From Falsiroseomonas sp044341625 (lineage in GTDB: Bacteria; Pseudomonadota; Alphaproteobacteria; Acetobacterales; Acetobacteraceae): DNA of 64,000 bases. The notes beneath the pieces were generated by a model, which worked only from the letters and a program-made list of their open reading frames with translations, was not told the DNA's origin and ran no database searches. The translations under genes were made by a program, and so were the position numbers. The stretch spans positions 1 to 64,000 of the forward strand of contig JBIIRI010000001.1 in the NCBI GenBank assembly GCA_044341625.1. The letters run 5' to 3'. Of this stretch, positions 52,319 to 61,004 are shown one piece after another. The stretch's first letter is position 1. Every line of letters starts with the position of its first letter.

Positions 52319-53155
52319 TCAGCCCTCCAGCCAGGACGGGTCGCGCTGCAGCGTCGGCAGTTCCGCGCGTTGATCGTCGATGCGCGGCAGGCTGCGGAGC
52401 AGGCCGCGTGTGTAGGGATGCGTCGCATTGGCCAGGTCGCGCGCGGCCCGTTCCTCCACCACCCGGCCCGCATACATCACCAGCACCCGGTCGCAGAAGG
52501 ACGCGACGAGGTCGAGGTCGTGGCTGATGAAGATCAGCCCCATGCCGCGCTTGGCCACCAGATCGTCAAGGATCGCCAGCACCTGCATCTGCACGGTGAC
52601 ATCCAGCGCGCTGGTGGGTTCATCCGCGATCAGCAGGTCGGGCTCCGGCACCAGCATCATCGCGATCATGATGCGCTGGCCCATCCCGCCCGAGACCTCA
52701 TGCGGATAGAGCCGCATGACGCGTTCCGGATCGCGGATGCGGACGGCTTCCAGCATCTCGAGCGTCTTGCGCCGCGCGTCCTTGGCGGAAACACCGCCAT
52801 GGATGCGCGCGGCTTCCGCGATCTGGTCGCCGACGGTCATCACTGGGTTCAGCGAGTATTTCGGGTCCTGCAACACCAACGAGATGCGCGCGCCGCGGAT
52901 GCCGCGCAGCGCGCGCGGGGATGCGGCCAGCAGGTCCGTGCCGTCGAAGGCGAGCTTCCGCGCCTCCAGCCGCGCGCTTGGCGGCAGCAGGCGCATGATG
53001 GCGCGGCCCGTCAGCGACTTGCCCGAGCCGCTTTCGCCGACGATGCCGAGCCGCTCACGCCCCAGCGCGAAGGACACGCCGCGCACGGCGCGGAAGGGGC
53101 CGGTGGGCGTGGCGAAGGTGACCCGCAGGTCCTCGACTTCCAGCAGATGCGTCAC
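52319..53155 (-). CDS. Peptide/nickel ABC transporter ATPase (DppD/OppD type)
   Basis: 278 aa. Walker A GESGSGKSLTGRA, signature VSGGMGQRIMIAMML, Walker B LLIADEPTSALD. Starts at GTG within a GTGA overlap with the upstream permease stop, which fits the conserved first strand HLLEVEDLRVTFATP; the longer frame is an artefact of the permease region. Ends 3 nt before the DppF-type gene. The tail YTRGLLRSLPRIDDQR is the DppD/OppD C-terminal motif. Confidence 0.9.
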   Translation of the reverse strand: MTHLLEVEDLRVTFATPTGPFRAVRGVSFALGRERLGIVGESGSGKSLTGRAIMRLLPPSARLEARKLAFDGTDLLAASPRALRGIRGARISLVLQDPKYSLNPVMTVGDQIAEAARIHGGVSAKDARRKTLEMLEAVRIRDPERVMRLYPHEVSGGMGQRIMIAMMLVPEPDLLIADEPTSALDVTVQMQVLAILDDLVAKRGMGLIFISHDLDLVASFCDRVLVMYAGRVVEERAARDLANATHPYTRGLLRSLPRIDDQRAELPTLQRDPSWLEG

Positions 53156-54081
53156 TTCTTCTGCCTCGGGTCGAGAACGTCGCGCAGCCCGTCGCCCAGC
53201 AGGTTGAAGGCCAGGCTCACCACGAAGATCGCAAGCCCCGGGATCGTCGCGACCCACCACTGATCCAGGATGTAGCGCCGGCCGGAGGATACCATCGCCC
53301 CCCATTCCGCCATCGGCGGCTGCGCGCCGAGGCCGAGGAAGCCCAAGCCCGCCGCCGTCAGGATAATCCCCGCCATGTCCAGCGTGACCCGCACGGTGAG
53401 GGAGGAGACGCAGAGCGGCATCACATGCCGGAACAGGATGCGCCCCGTCCCCGCGCCCTGGATGCGCGCCACCGCGATGAAGTCGCTGTTGCGGATGGTC
53501 AGCGTCTCGGCCCGCGCGATACGGGCGTAAGGGGGCCAGGAGGTCAGCGCGATGGCGATAACCGCATTCTCGATCCCCGGGCCGAGTGCCGCGACGAAGG
53601 CCAGCGCCAGGATCAGGCTGGGGAAGGCCAGGAACACGTCGGTGACGCGCATCAGCGCCGCATCGACCCAGCCGCCGAGATAGCCCGCCGCTGTCCCGAC
53701 GATCAGCCCGATGGGGGCCGCGATCAGCGCCACCAGCACCACGATATAAAGCGTGATCCGCGCCCCGTAGATGAGGCGGGAGAAGATGTCGCGACCGAAT
53801 TCGTCGGTGCCGAGCCAATGCCCCGCGCTGCCCGGCGGCAGCAGCCGCTGCGCCAGGTTCTGCTCATAGGGATTATGCGTCGCGATCCAGGGCGCGAAGA
53901 CCGCGGCGAGCACCAGCGCCAGGACGATGGCCAGCCCCAGCACCGCCAGCCGGTTGCGCTTGAATTGCAGCCAGCCGCGATAGACCTGGCCGAGCTTCGC
54001 CTGCCGCCGGGATCTCGGCGTGTCGGTCAGAAGCTGTGCGCGCCAGCCCTGCGGGGCGCTGTGGACGTCCGGTTGGGTCAT
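53152..54081 (-). CDS. ABC transporter permease (DppC type)
   Basis: 309 aa, five to six membrane helices after a positively charged N-terminus. Motifs: GTDEFGRDIFSRLIYGARI near residue 90 (DppC/OppC hallmark) and the EAA-type coupling loop with VARIQGAGTGRILFRHVMP. The start overlaps the DppB stop by 4 nt (ATGA). Forms the membrane channel with DppB. Confidence 0.9.
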   Translation of the reverse strand: MTQPDVHSAPQGWRAQLLTDTPRSRRQAKLGQVYRGWLQFKRNRLAVLGLAIVLALVLAAVFAPWIATHNPYEQNLAQRLLPPGSAGHWLGTDEFGRDIFSRLIYGARITLYIVVLVALIAAPIGLIVGTAAGYLGGWVDAALMRVTDVFLAFPSLILALAFVAALGPGIENAVIAIALTSWPPYARIARAETLTIRNSDFIAVARIQGAGTGRILFRHVMPLCVSSLTVRVTLDMAGIILTAAGLGFLGLGAQPPMAEWGAMVSSGRRYILDQWWVATIPGLAIFVVSLAFNLLGDGLRDVLDPRQKK

Positions 54082-55088
54082 CGGGCCCTCGGGTCCAGCA
54101 GGCGGTAGAGCAGGTCGGACAGCAGGTTGATGCCGACGAAGACGAGGCCCACCACGATCGTCGCCCCGAGCACCGCGTTCATGTCGCCGGCCAGCAGCGC
54201 CGTGGTCAGGTAGCGGCCGAGGCCGGGCCAGGCGAAGACCGTCTCGGTCAGCACCGCGCCTTCCAGCAGCCGTGCATAGGACAGCGCGATCACGGTGACG
54301 AGCTGGACGGCGATGTTGCGCAGCGCGTGCACCCAGATGATCCGCGCTTCCGACACGCCCTTGGCGCGGGCGGTGACGACATATTCCTGGTTCAGCTGTT
54401 CCAGCATGAAGGACCGCGTCATGCGCGCGATGTAGGCTATGGAGAAATAGCCCAGCACCGCCGATGGCAGCACGACATGGCCGAAGGCGTTGCGGAACAC
54501 CTCCCACTCGCCGGCGATCGCGGCATCTACCAGGATCACGCCGGTCACGGTCGGCACCATGTCTTCGAAGAAGATGCCGAGCCGCCCTGGCCCCTGCACC
54601 CAGCCCAGTATGCCGTAGAAGACCAGCAGCCCGATGATGCCCAGCCAGAAGATCGGCACCGAATAGCCGACCAGCCCGATGACGCGCACCAGCTGGTCCG
54701 GCCAGCGATCCTGCCAGACCGCGCCCGCGATCCCCATCGGCACGCCGAGCACGACGCCGATGACGGTCGCGAAGGTCGCGAGTTCCAGCGTGGCGGGGAA
54801 GACGCGGCGGATGTCGTCGATCACCGGGGCGTTGGTGACCAGCGACATGCCGAAATCCCCGGCCGCCATCTTCTTCACATACAGCCAGAACTGGACCCAG
54901 AGCGGCTGGTCGAGCCCGAGCTCGCGCCGCACCGCTTCATACACGTCGCGCGGCGCCTGGTCGCCGACCACGGCCAGCACCGGGTCGATCGGCACCACGC
55001 GGCCGATGAAGAAGGTCACCGCCAGCAGGCCGAGCAGCGTGAGGGCAACCTGCAGCAGGAAGCCCGGCGCCTGGCGCAGGGCGGTCAT
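54078..55088 (-). CDS. ABC transporter permease (DppB type)
   Basis: 336 aa, six membrane helices. First helix LLQVALTLLGLLAVTFFIGRVVPIDP is typical of DppB/OppB, as is LGLDQPLWVQFWLYVKKMAAGDFGMS and the coupling loop VTARAKGVSEARIIWVHALRN. Start ATG directly before MTALRQAPG. About 235 bp separate it from the receptor gene, an unusually large gap within this otherwise tight operon, occupied by a tandem repeat. Confidence 0.9.
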   Translation of the reverse strand: MTALRQAPGFLLQVALTLLGLLAVTFFIGRVVPIDPVLAVVGDQAPRDVYEAVRRELGLDQPLWVQFWLYVKKMAAGDFGMSLVTNAPVIDDIRRVFPATLELATFATVIGVVLGVPMGIAGAVWQDRWPDQLVRVIGLVGYSVPIFWLGIIGLLVFYGILGWVQGPGRLGIFFEDMVPTVTGVILVDAAIAGEWEVFRNAFGHVVLPSAVLGYFSIAYIARMTRSFMLEQLNQEYVVTARAKGVSEARIIWVHALRNIAVQLVTVIALSYARLLEGAVLTETVFAWPGLGRYLTTALLAGDMNAVLGATIVVGLVFVGINLLSDLLYRLLDPRAR

Positions 55089-55113
55089 GGATGCATCATT
55101 CCAACAATCAGCA

Positions 55114-55322
55114 CTGGCGGCGCGCCAAGGGCGCGCCGAGGCCGCGAATGCGGTCCGCGGCCGGTGCCGCGAAGCCAAGCGGCCGGAGGCCGCGCCCGGC
55201 GATTGAGGGCATCATCACGTCCTGGCGGCGCGCCAGAGGCGCGCCGAGGCCGCGAATGCGGCCCGCGGCCGGTGCCGCGAAGCCAAGCGGCCGGAGGCCG
55301 CGCCCGGCGATTGAGGGCATCA
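55114..55322 (-). repeat. Tandem pair of ~101-bp repeats with a 7-bp spacer
   Basis: Copies at about 55114-55214 and 55222-55322, period 108 bp, almost identical (a few substitutions such as CAAGGG/CAGAGG and GGTCC/GGCCC). Each ends TTGAGGGCATCA, the reverse complement of the GATGCCCTCA head at 26166 and 49217, and holds a GCGGCC/GGCCGC hairpin. It lies between receptor and permease genes and likely affects relative expression by ending or stabilising the transcript. Confidence 0.85.
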
Positions 55323-55323
55323 C

Positions 55324-56934
55324 TTATGTCTTGTTGGCGCGCCAGTAAATCGCCGAAAGGCCGGGCGAGCTGGCCATGTAGCCGGTCAGGTTGCTGCGGA
55401 CCGCCACCTGCACCTGCTGCTGCGCGAAGACCGCGAAGGGGGAGGTGCCCATGAACTCCTCCTGGATCTGGCGATAGATCGCGGCGCGGGCATTCTGGTC
55501 GCGTTCCCGCATCGCGGCTTCGGTGCGCGCGGTCAGACCAGGGATGTTCCAGTTGTTGCGCCAGGTCAGCTTGCCGGGGTTGTTCGCGCCCGGCGGGTTA
55601 TGCGCGAAGCTGTCGGCGTTGTAGTGCGGGTCGGGGTAGCCAAGGCCCCAGATGCCGATGAAGAGCTGGTGGTTGCGGGCGCGGAACTTCGCCAGCACCT
55701 GCGCGCCGGTGGCGGGCAGCACTTCCAGGGTCACGCCGCCACGGGCGAAGCTCGCCTGCAGCGCCTGCGCGACATCGAGGCTGGGGAAGGTGTTCGCCGT
55801 GTCGATGGCAAGGCGGATGCCGTTCGGATGTCCGGCTTCCGCCAGCAGCGCGCGGGCGCGCGTGGGGTCGAAGCGCCAGGGGCGGGCATCGACCTCGCCC
55901 AGGATGGCGCGGGGGATGAAGGACTGGTGCGGGAAGACCTGGCCGGGCAGCAGGTTGTTCGCGATCCCGTCGTAATCCACCAGGTGCTTCAGCGCCTCGA
56001 TCACCTTGGGGTTGGACAGGATCGGGTCGCCCATATTGGCGCTGAAATACTGGATGGTGCCGCGCGGGAATTCCTGGATCGTCAGCCCCGGCCGGCCACG
56101 CAGCGCCGTGATGTCCGTCGGCGTCAGGTTGCGCGCGACATCGACATCGCCGCGTTCCAGCAGCAGGCGCTGCGTCGCCGCTTCCGGCACATGGCGCACG
56201 ATGACGCGCTGGAGGTTGGCGCGCCCGCGCCACCAGCTGTCGTTGCGGTCGAGCATGTAGCTCTCATTCGGCTGGTAGCGCGTCAGGCGATAGGCGCCGG
56301 AGCCAGCCGAGTTGCGGTTCAGCCAGGTGTTGCCGCGATCCTCGCCGGCATTCTGCTGCACCAGGCGGCTATCCACGACGGAGCCGATGGTCGCCGTGAA
56401 CAGGTTCTGGATCAGGGTCGGCGCATAGGCCTGGTCGAAGGTAACCTGCACCTCGAACTCGCCGGTCTGGCGCACGGTCTGCTCGATGTTGTCAGCCGTG
56501 AGCCCGACGGAGCGGTACATGAAGGCTGGCGTGCGGTTGATCTGCAGCGGCCGGCGCAGCGAGAAGACGACATCCGCCGCCGTCAGCGCATTCCCCGAAT
56601 GGAAGCGCACGCCCTGGCGGATGCGGAAGGTAAAGGTCCGCCCGTCTTCCGAGATGGTGAAGGATTCCGCAAGGCCGGGCAGCAATTCGGCCGTCGGCTT
56701 GGTCTCATCGATGATGAAGAGCTGGTCGTAGACGTTCTTCAGCAGGTCGGAGCCCGTCACCTCGAAGGAGTGGTGCGGGTCAAGCGCGACGAGATCGTCG
56801 ATCTGCGCCGCGATCACCAGCGCGTTGCGCGGCGTCGCCTGGGCTTCAGCGCGGCGCGTGCCGGGCAGGGCGGCGACGGCGAGCGCGGCGGCGCCGCCGG
56901 TCAGCAGGGCGCGCTTGGGCAGGCGGGGCGTCAT
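55324..56934 (-). CDS. ABC transporter substrate-binding protein, family 5
   Basis: 536 aa. Signal peptide 1-32 (MTPRLPKRALLTGGAAALAV...AEAQA) with a Tat-like KRALLTGG. SBP_bac_5 blocks: DDLVALDPHHSFEVTG near residue 46, VRFHSGNALTAADVVFSLRR near 110 and a long middle region up to GNTWLNRNSAGSGAYRLTRY. First gene of the operon: receptor at high dose, then repeats, then permeases and ATPases, a common expression design. The ligand is not predictable (peptide, nickel-chelate, opine or glutathione-like). Confidence 0.92.
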   Translation of the reverse strand: MTPRLPKRALLTGGAAALAVAALPGTRRAEAQATPRNALVIAAQIDDLVALDPHHSFEVTGSDLLKNVYDQLFIIDETKPTAELLPGLAESFTISEDGRTFTFRIRQGVRFHSGNALTAADVVFSLRRPLQINRTPAFMYRSVGLTADNIEQTVRQTGEFEVQVTFDQAYAPTLIQNLFTATIGSVVDSRLVQQNAGEDRGNTWLNRNSAGSGAYRLTRYQPNESYMLDRNDSWWRGRANLQRVIVRHVPEAATQRLLLERGDVDVARNLTPTDITALRGRPGLTIQEFPRGTIQYFSANMGDPILSNPKVIEALKHLVDYDGIANNLLPGQVFPHQSFIPRAILGEVDARPWRFDPTRARALLAEAGHPNGIRLAIDTANTFPSLDVAQALQASFARGGVTLEVLPATGAQVLAKFRARNHQLFIGIWGLGYPDPHYNADSFAHNPPGANNPGKLTWRNNWNIPGLTARTEAAMRERDQNARAAIYRQIQEEFMGTSPFAVFAQQQVQVAVRSNLTGYMASSPGLSAIYWRANKT

Positions 56935-57028
56935 GGCGGAAGGCTCCGGGGATCTCTATCCGGCCTATCTCGCGTTCCGCCAAGCCGCCTGTCAACCAGA
57001 CGGGACGTGCGGTCAGCCGTCCGGCGGC

Positions 57029-58042
57029 CTAATCGTATCGCAGATCCAGCGCCTTGCCGCCGAAGATGCGCCAGGCCAGCACGGTGTAGGCCAGGATCAC
57101 CGGCAGCACGAAGGCCGCGCCGATCAGGATCAACGAAAGGCTCTCCGGCGCGCTCGCGGCTTGGAACAGCGTGAGGCGTTCGGGGACGATGTAGGGGAAG
57201 AAGGACCAGGCGAGCCCCGCGAAAGACAGGCAGAACAGCGCGACCGCCGCCCAGAACGGAACCCGCCGCAGCGCATCGCCCGGCAGCGGCATGTGCCGCA
57301 GCAGCGAAGCAAGCCCGATCACCAGCGCGGCGGTGGCCAGCGGCAGCGGTGCCAACAGCAGGAAATTCGGCATCTCGAACCACCGCGCCATGATGCGCGG
57401 GGAGGCCAGCGGGGTCGCCAGCGACACGCCGACAATACCGGCCGCCACCACCCACAGCGTCCCGCGCGCCCAGGCCACGGCCCGCTTCTGCAGCGCTCCC
57501 TCGGTCCGCCAGATCAGCCAGCAGGCGCCGATGAAGGCATAGGCCGCCGCGACGCCAAGGGCGGATAGCAGCGCGAACAGCAGCGCGCCCCAGCCTTCCG
57601 CGAAGCCCAGCACATAGCGGCCGAGCATCCATCCCTGCGTCAGCGCCGCCAGTGCCGATCCGCCGGCAAACGCCATGTCCCAACGGCGCTTGTCGGTCGC
57701 GCTGCCGGCCTTGGCGCGGAATTCGAACGCCACGCCGCGCAGCGTCAGCCCCACCAGCATCAGCGCCACCGGCAGGTAGAGCGCTGTCAGCACCATCCCA
57801 TGCGCCACCGGGAAGGCGACCAGCAGCAGCCCAACGCCCAGCACCAGCCAGGTCTCGTTCGCGTCCCAGAAAGGCCCGATCGAGGCGACCATGCGGTCGC
57901 GCTCCGCCACATCGGGCGTGGCCTTCAGCAGCAGCCCGACGCCGAGGTCGTAGCCGTCCAGCACGACATAGGCGAGGATCGAGACGGCCATCAGACCAGC
58001 GAAGACCAGCGCCAGCGTCTCGGGCGGAAGGAAGGGCGTCAT
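57029..58042 (-). CDS. cydB: Cytochrome bd-type ubiquinol oxidase subunit II
   Basis: 337 aa, about eight membrane helices. The N-terminal LAYVVLDGYDLGVGLLL is the CydB signature, followed by GPFWDANETWLVLGVGLL. It binds with CydA in the inner membrane and helps assemble haems b595 and d. Starts 7 nt after the cydA stop. No CydX-like micro-ORF was recognised downstream before the next gene. The last residues WRIFGGKALDLRYD are typical of the CioB/CydB end. Confidence 0.93.
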   Translation of the reverse strand: MTPFLPPETLALVFAGLMAVSILAYVVLDGYDLGVGLLLKATPDVAERDRMVASIGPFWDANETWLVLGVGLLLVAFPVAHGMVLTALYLPVALMLVGLTLRGVAFEFRAKAGSATDKRRWDMAFAGGSALAALTQGWMLGRYVLGFAEGWGALLFALLSALGVAAAYAFIGACWLIWRTEGALQKRAVAWARGTLWVVAAGIVGVSLATPLASPRIMARWFEMPNFLLLAPLPLATAALVIGLASLLRHMPLPGDALRRVPFWAAVALFCLSFAGLAWSFFPYIVPERLTLFQAASAPESLSLILIGAAFVLPVILAYTVLAWRIFGGKALDLRYD

Positions 58043-58049
58043 CGCGGCG

Positions 58050-59387
58050 TCACGCGGTCTGCGGCAGCGGCGCGTTCGCAGGCGTCGCTTCCACCAGCCG
58101 CCCCTTCGCCGCCAGGCGGAACAGTGCGGCGATATAGGCCGCGAGCAGCCCGGCATAGAGCAGCAGGTACATGACCAGCGTGCTCGCGACACTGCCCGCC
58201 GGCACCGGGCCGACCGCATCCGCCGTGGTCAGCACGCCGGTGACCAGCCAGGGCTGGCGCCCGATCTCGGTCACGTACCAGCCGGCGAGCGTCGCGATCC
58301 ATCCGGCGAAGGTCATGGCGACGAAGCCGCGCAGCAGCAGGGTGGGCAGCGTGCCGCGCCGCCACAGGAACCATGCGCCCGCCAGGCCCAGCGCGATCAT
58401 GGCCATGCCGACGCCGACCATGATGCGGAAGGCGTAGAAGACCGGCGCGACGGGCGGATGCTTGCCGACGAAATCGTTCAGCCCGGGGACCACGCCATCG
58501 GCGCGATGCGTCAGGATCAGGCTGGCGCCGGAGGGGATCGAGATCTCGAACCGGTTCTCGCGCGCCGCTTCGTCCGGGATGGCGAAGAGGACCAGCGGCA
58601 CATGGCCCCGCGTCTCCCAATTGCCTTCCATCGCCGCCACCTTGGCGGGCTGGTGTTCCAGCGTGTTGAGCCCGTGCAGGTCGCCCACCACAAGCTGGGT
58701 CGGCGCCAGCACGGCGGCCATCACCACGCCCGTCCGCAGCGCCGCCTGCACCGCCGGCGCGCGATCCCCGCGCAGCCACCGCCAGGCCGAGATGCCGGCG
58801 ATCAGGAAGGCGCAGGTGAGGCCGGATGCGATCAGCATATGGGCCAGGCGATACGGCAGGGACGGGGTGAACACGATCGCCCACCAATCCGTCGCGTGCA
58901 CGATGCCATCGCGCAGCTCATAGCCGGCGGGCGTGTGCATCCAGGAATTCAGCACCAGGATCCAGAAGGCGCTCATCGTGGTGCCGAAGGCGACCAGCAC
59001 GGTCGCTGTCGTATGCACCCAGCCCGGCACGCGGCGGAAGCCGAACAGCATGATGCCGAGGAAGGTCGCCTCCAGAAAGAAGGCGGTCAGCACCTCATAG
59101 GCCAGCAGGGGGCCTGCGACATTGCCGACCTTTTCCATGAAGCCCGGCCAGTTGGTGCCGAACTGGAAGCTCATCGTGATGCCGGAGACGACCCCAAGCG
59201 CGAAGGATAGCGCGAAGATCTTCACCCAGAAGCGGTAGGCCTCCATCCACTTCTCGTCGCGCGTGGCGTTGAAGCGCAGCTTGAAGAACAGCAGCACCCA
59301 GCCCAGCGCGATGGTGATCGTCGGGAACAGGATGTGGAAGGAGATGTTCGCCGCGAATTGGATGCGGGCAAGGAGCAGCGCTTCCAT
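58050..59387 (-). CDS. cydA: Cytochrome bd-type ubiquinol oxidase subunit I (CioA-like)
   Basis: 445 aa. Haem b595 ligand His18 (ANISFHILFP), haem b558 ligand His183 (RLAHMLIAS) and the acidic pair Glu98/Glu106 near haem d are all present. The periplasmic Q-loop is short (VGDLHGLNTLEHQPAKVAA... to about residue 270), placing it in the cyanide-insensitive CioA group rather than the long-loop E. coli type. The GRQPW motif lies late in the chain. It oxidises ubiquinol and reduces O2 with high affinity. The start is 8 nt after the regulator's stop, so regulator and oxidase are co-transcribed. Confidence 0.94.
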   Translation of the reverse strand: MEALLLARIQFAANISFHILFPTITIALGWVLLFFKLRFNATRDEKWMEAYRFWVKIFALSFALGVVSGITMSFQFGTNWPGFMEKVGNVAGPLLAYEVLTAFFLEATFLGIMLFGFRRVPGWVHTTATVLVAFGTTMSAFWILVLNSWMHTPAGYELRDGIVHATDWWAIVFTPSLPYRLAHMLIASGLTCAFLIAGISAWRWLRGDRAPAVQAALRTGVVMAAVLAPTQLVVGDLHGLNTLEHQPAKVAAMEGNWETRGHVPLVLFAIPDEAARENRFEISIPSGASLILTHRADGVVPGLNDFVGKHPPVAPVFYAFRIMVGVGMAMIALGLAGAWFLWRRGTLPTLLLRGFVAMTFAGWIATLAGWYVTEIGRQPWLVTGVLTTADAVGPVPAGSVASTLVMYLLLYAGLLAAYIAALFRLAAKGRLVEATPANAPLPQTA

Positions 59388-59394
59388 CGGATGA

Positions 59395-59958
59395 TCAGTC
59401 CTTCTTCTTCCGGCGACCGAGCGAGACGACCTTGTCCGTCACCTCCACCAGCCGCGCGACGCGGGAGCCGAGCGCGAGAAGCTGCGCAAGTCGCTCCGTC
59501 TCCAGCCGCTTGACCTCGTCGTACCAGGTGGTGAGTTGCTCGATCAGGCCGTGCATCTCGCTCATGCGGGCCTGGGCGTGGCGCTCCGCCTCGCTCGCCG
59601 GGGCCTGCATCAGCAATTCGCGCAGCACGGACAGCGTCGGGTCCACCTCTCGCTTCTTCCGTTCCTCCGCCAGCACGCGGAGGATCTCCCACACGTCGCC
59701 GGGCGTGGTGAAATGGTCGCGCCGGTCATCCGGCACATGCTTCGCGCGCACCAGGTTCCAGGCCTGCAATTCGCGGAGGCCCATCGAGACGTTGGACCGC
59801 GACACGCCCAGCGCATCCACGATGTGGTCGGCGTTCAGCGGCGTAGGGGAGACGTAGAGCAGCGCATAGATCTGCCCGACGGTGCGGTTGATGCCCCATC
59901 GGCTGCCCATTTCCCCGAAATGCAGCACGAAGGCCTGGATGAGGGGGGGAAGATTCAT
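59395..59958 (-). CDS. GbsR/MarR family transcriptional regulator of the cyd operon
   Basis: 187 aa. A winged helix-turn-helix spans about residues 25-90 (INRTVGQIYALLYVSPTPLN, then the recognition helix ALGVSRSNVSMGLREL), followed by a long helical dimerisation tail ending VSLGRRKKKD. GbsR-like proteins are dimeric repressors. It is the first gene of a three-gene unit with cydA and cydB. A perfect 20-bp palindrome lies 31 bp upstream of its start, a strong candidate for autoregulation. The sensed signal is unknown. Confidence 0.88.
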   Translation of the reverse strand: MNLPPLIQAFVLHFGEMGSRWGINRTVGQIYALLYVSPTPLNADHIVDALGVSRSNVSMGLRELQAWNLVRAKHVPDDRRDHFTTPGDVWEILRVLAEERKKREVDPTLSVLRELLMQAPASEAERHAQARMSEMHGLIEQLTTWYDEVKRLETERLAQLLALGSRVARLVEVTDKVVSLGRRKKKD

Positions 59959-59989
59959 GGCGGGCGGCCTGGGATCCTGCTGTGCCGTA

Positions 59990-60009
59990 ATTTCAGAAAT
60001 TTCTGAAAT
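59990..60009. promoter_or_regulatory. Perfect 20-bp palindromic operator of the regulator-cydAB unit
   Basis: ATTTCAGAAATTTCTGAAAT, fully symmetric, with further symmetric GT/AC bases one position out on each side. It is by far the most AT-rich stretch around, 31 bp ahead of the GbsR/MarR start, in the divergent gap with the CitE-like gene at 60127. Two major-groove turns per half fit a winged-helix dimer. Assignment to the adjacent regulator is inferred. Confidence 0.75.
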
Positions 60010-60126
60010 AACAGGTAGCGCGCTCCGCCCGCCTGATCAAGTCGGGAATGTTGCCTGACCCCCATCTGGCCCGGCGCGACGGGCGGACGCATGATCGGCA
60101 CGACGCCCAGGACACCGCACCACGCC

Positions 60127-60954
60127 ATGACCCAGCCCGATATCGCGCTTGCCCGCAGCATCCTTTTCGTGCCCGGCCACCGGCCCGACCGCTTCGAGAA
60201 GGCGCTGGCCACCGGCGCCGATGCCGTGGTGATCGACCTGGAGGACGCCGTGCCCCCGGCCGAAAAGGCGGCGGCCCGTGCCGCCGTGCTCGCCCGCCCG
60301 GCCGCGCCGGCCGGCGTCGCACTCGGCATCCGGATGAATCCCCTGCCGACGCCGGAAGGTATCGCGGACCTCGCCGCGCTGCTCGGCGCCGCGGCGCCCG
60401 ATTTCCTGATGCTGCCGAAGACCGAGGCGGCGGAGGAACTGCGGATCGTCCACCGCGCCTTCGCCCGCCATTCCCGCGCCCCGCAGCTGGTCGCGCTGAT
60501 CGAGAGCGCCGAAGGCCTCTCGCGCGCCGGCGCCATCGCCGCCGAGGATGGCTGCGCCTCACTCGGCTTCGGCGGTGTCGATCTCGCCGCCGATCTCGGC
60601 TGCCAGGTGGCGTGGGAACCGCTGCTGATGGCGCGCGCGACGCTCGTTGCCGCCGCCGCGCGTGCCGGGCGCGGGCTGGTGGATGTGCCCTTCCTGGCGC
60701 TGGATGACGAGGCGGGGCTGGCGGAGGAGACGCGGCGCGTGCAGGCGCTGGGCTTCACCGGGAAGCTTGCGATCCATCCGCGCCAGGTCGCGACCATTCA
60801 ATCCGTGCTGACGCCCAGCCCCGAGCAGGTCGCCTGGGCGCGCCGGGTGATCGCGGCCTTCGAGGCCGCCGCCGGTGGGGTCTGTGTGGTGGATGGCAAG
60901 ATGGTGGATGTGCCGGTCCAGCGCGCCGCGCTGCGGGTGCTGGCCCGCGCCTGA
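60127..60954 (+). CDS. HpcH/HpaI/CitE family lyase
   Basis: 275 aa, a CitE-like TIM barrel. Typical first strand RSILFVPGHRPDRFEKA, substrate/Mg2+ motif VIDLEDAVPPAEK with the acidic pair, Glu in LVALIESAEG and the later FTGKLAIHPRQV. These enzymes split or make C-C bonds in malyl-, citramalyl-, methylmalyl- or HMG-type CoA esters. The start ATG after CACGCC is preferred to one 36 nt earlier. The function might connect to the CoA-ester island, but it lies 48 kb away. Divergent from the cyd operon. Confidence 0.88.
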   Translation: MTQPDIALARSILFVPGHRPDRFEKALATGADAVVIDLEDAVPPAEKAAARAAVLARPAAPAGVALGIRMNPLPTPEGIADLAALLGAAAPDFLMLPKTEAAEELRIVHRAFARHSRAPQLVALIESAEGLSRAGAIAAEDGCASLGFGGVDLAADLGCQVAWEPLLMARATLVAAAARAGRGLVDVPFLALDDEAGLAEETRRVQALGFTGKLAIHPRQVATIQSVLTPSPEQVAWARRVIAAFEAAAGGVCVVDGKMVDVPVQRAALRVLARA

Positions 60955-60959
60955 TCCTC

Positions 60960-60979
60960 GCGGGCGGGATCACGCCCGC
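60960..60979 (+). terminator. Hairpin after the CitE-like gene
   Basis: GCGGGCG/CGCCCGC seven-base-pair stem, six-base loop, starting 6 nt after the stop. No T-run follows; probably a transcript-end hairpin. Confidence 0.4.
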
Positions 60980-61004
60980 AAGCTTCGGACCCACGCCGCT
61001 TGAA

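Noticed and set aside
55114..55322. Possible CRISPR array
   Set aside because: Only two long (~101 bp) copies with a 7-bp spacer, GC hairpins inside, and no cas genes; it is a tandem intergenic repeat.
56935..57028. Terminator between cydB and the receptor gene
   Set aside because: Only a loose CCGCC/GGCGG pairing and no T-run; not convincing.
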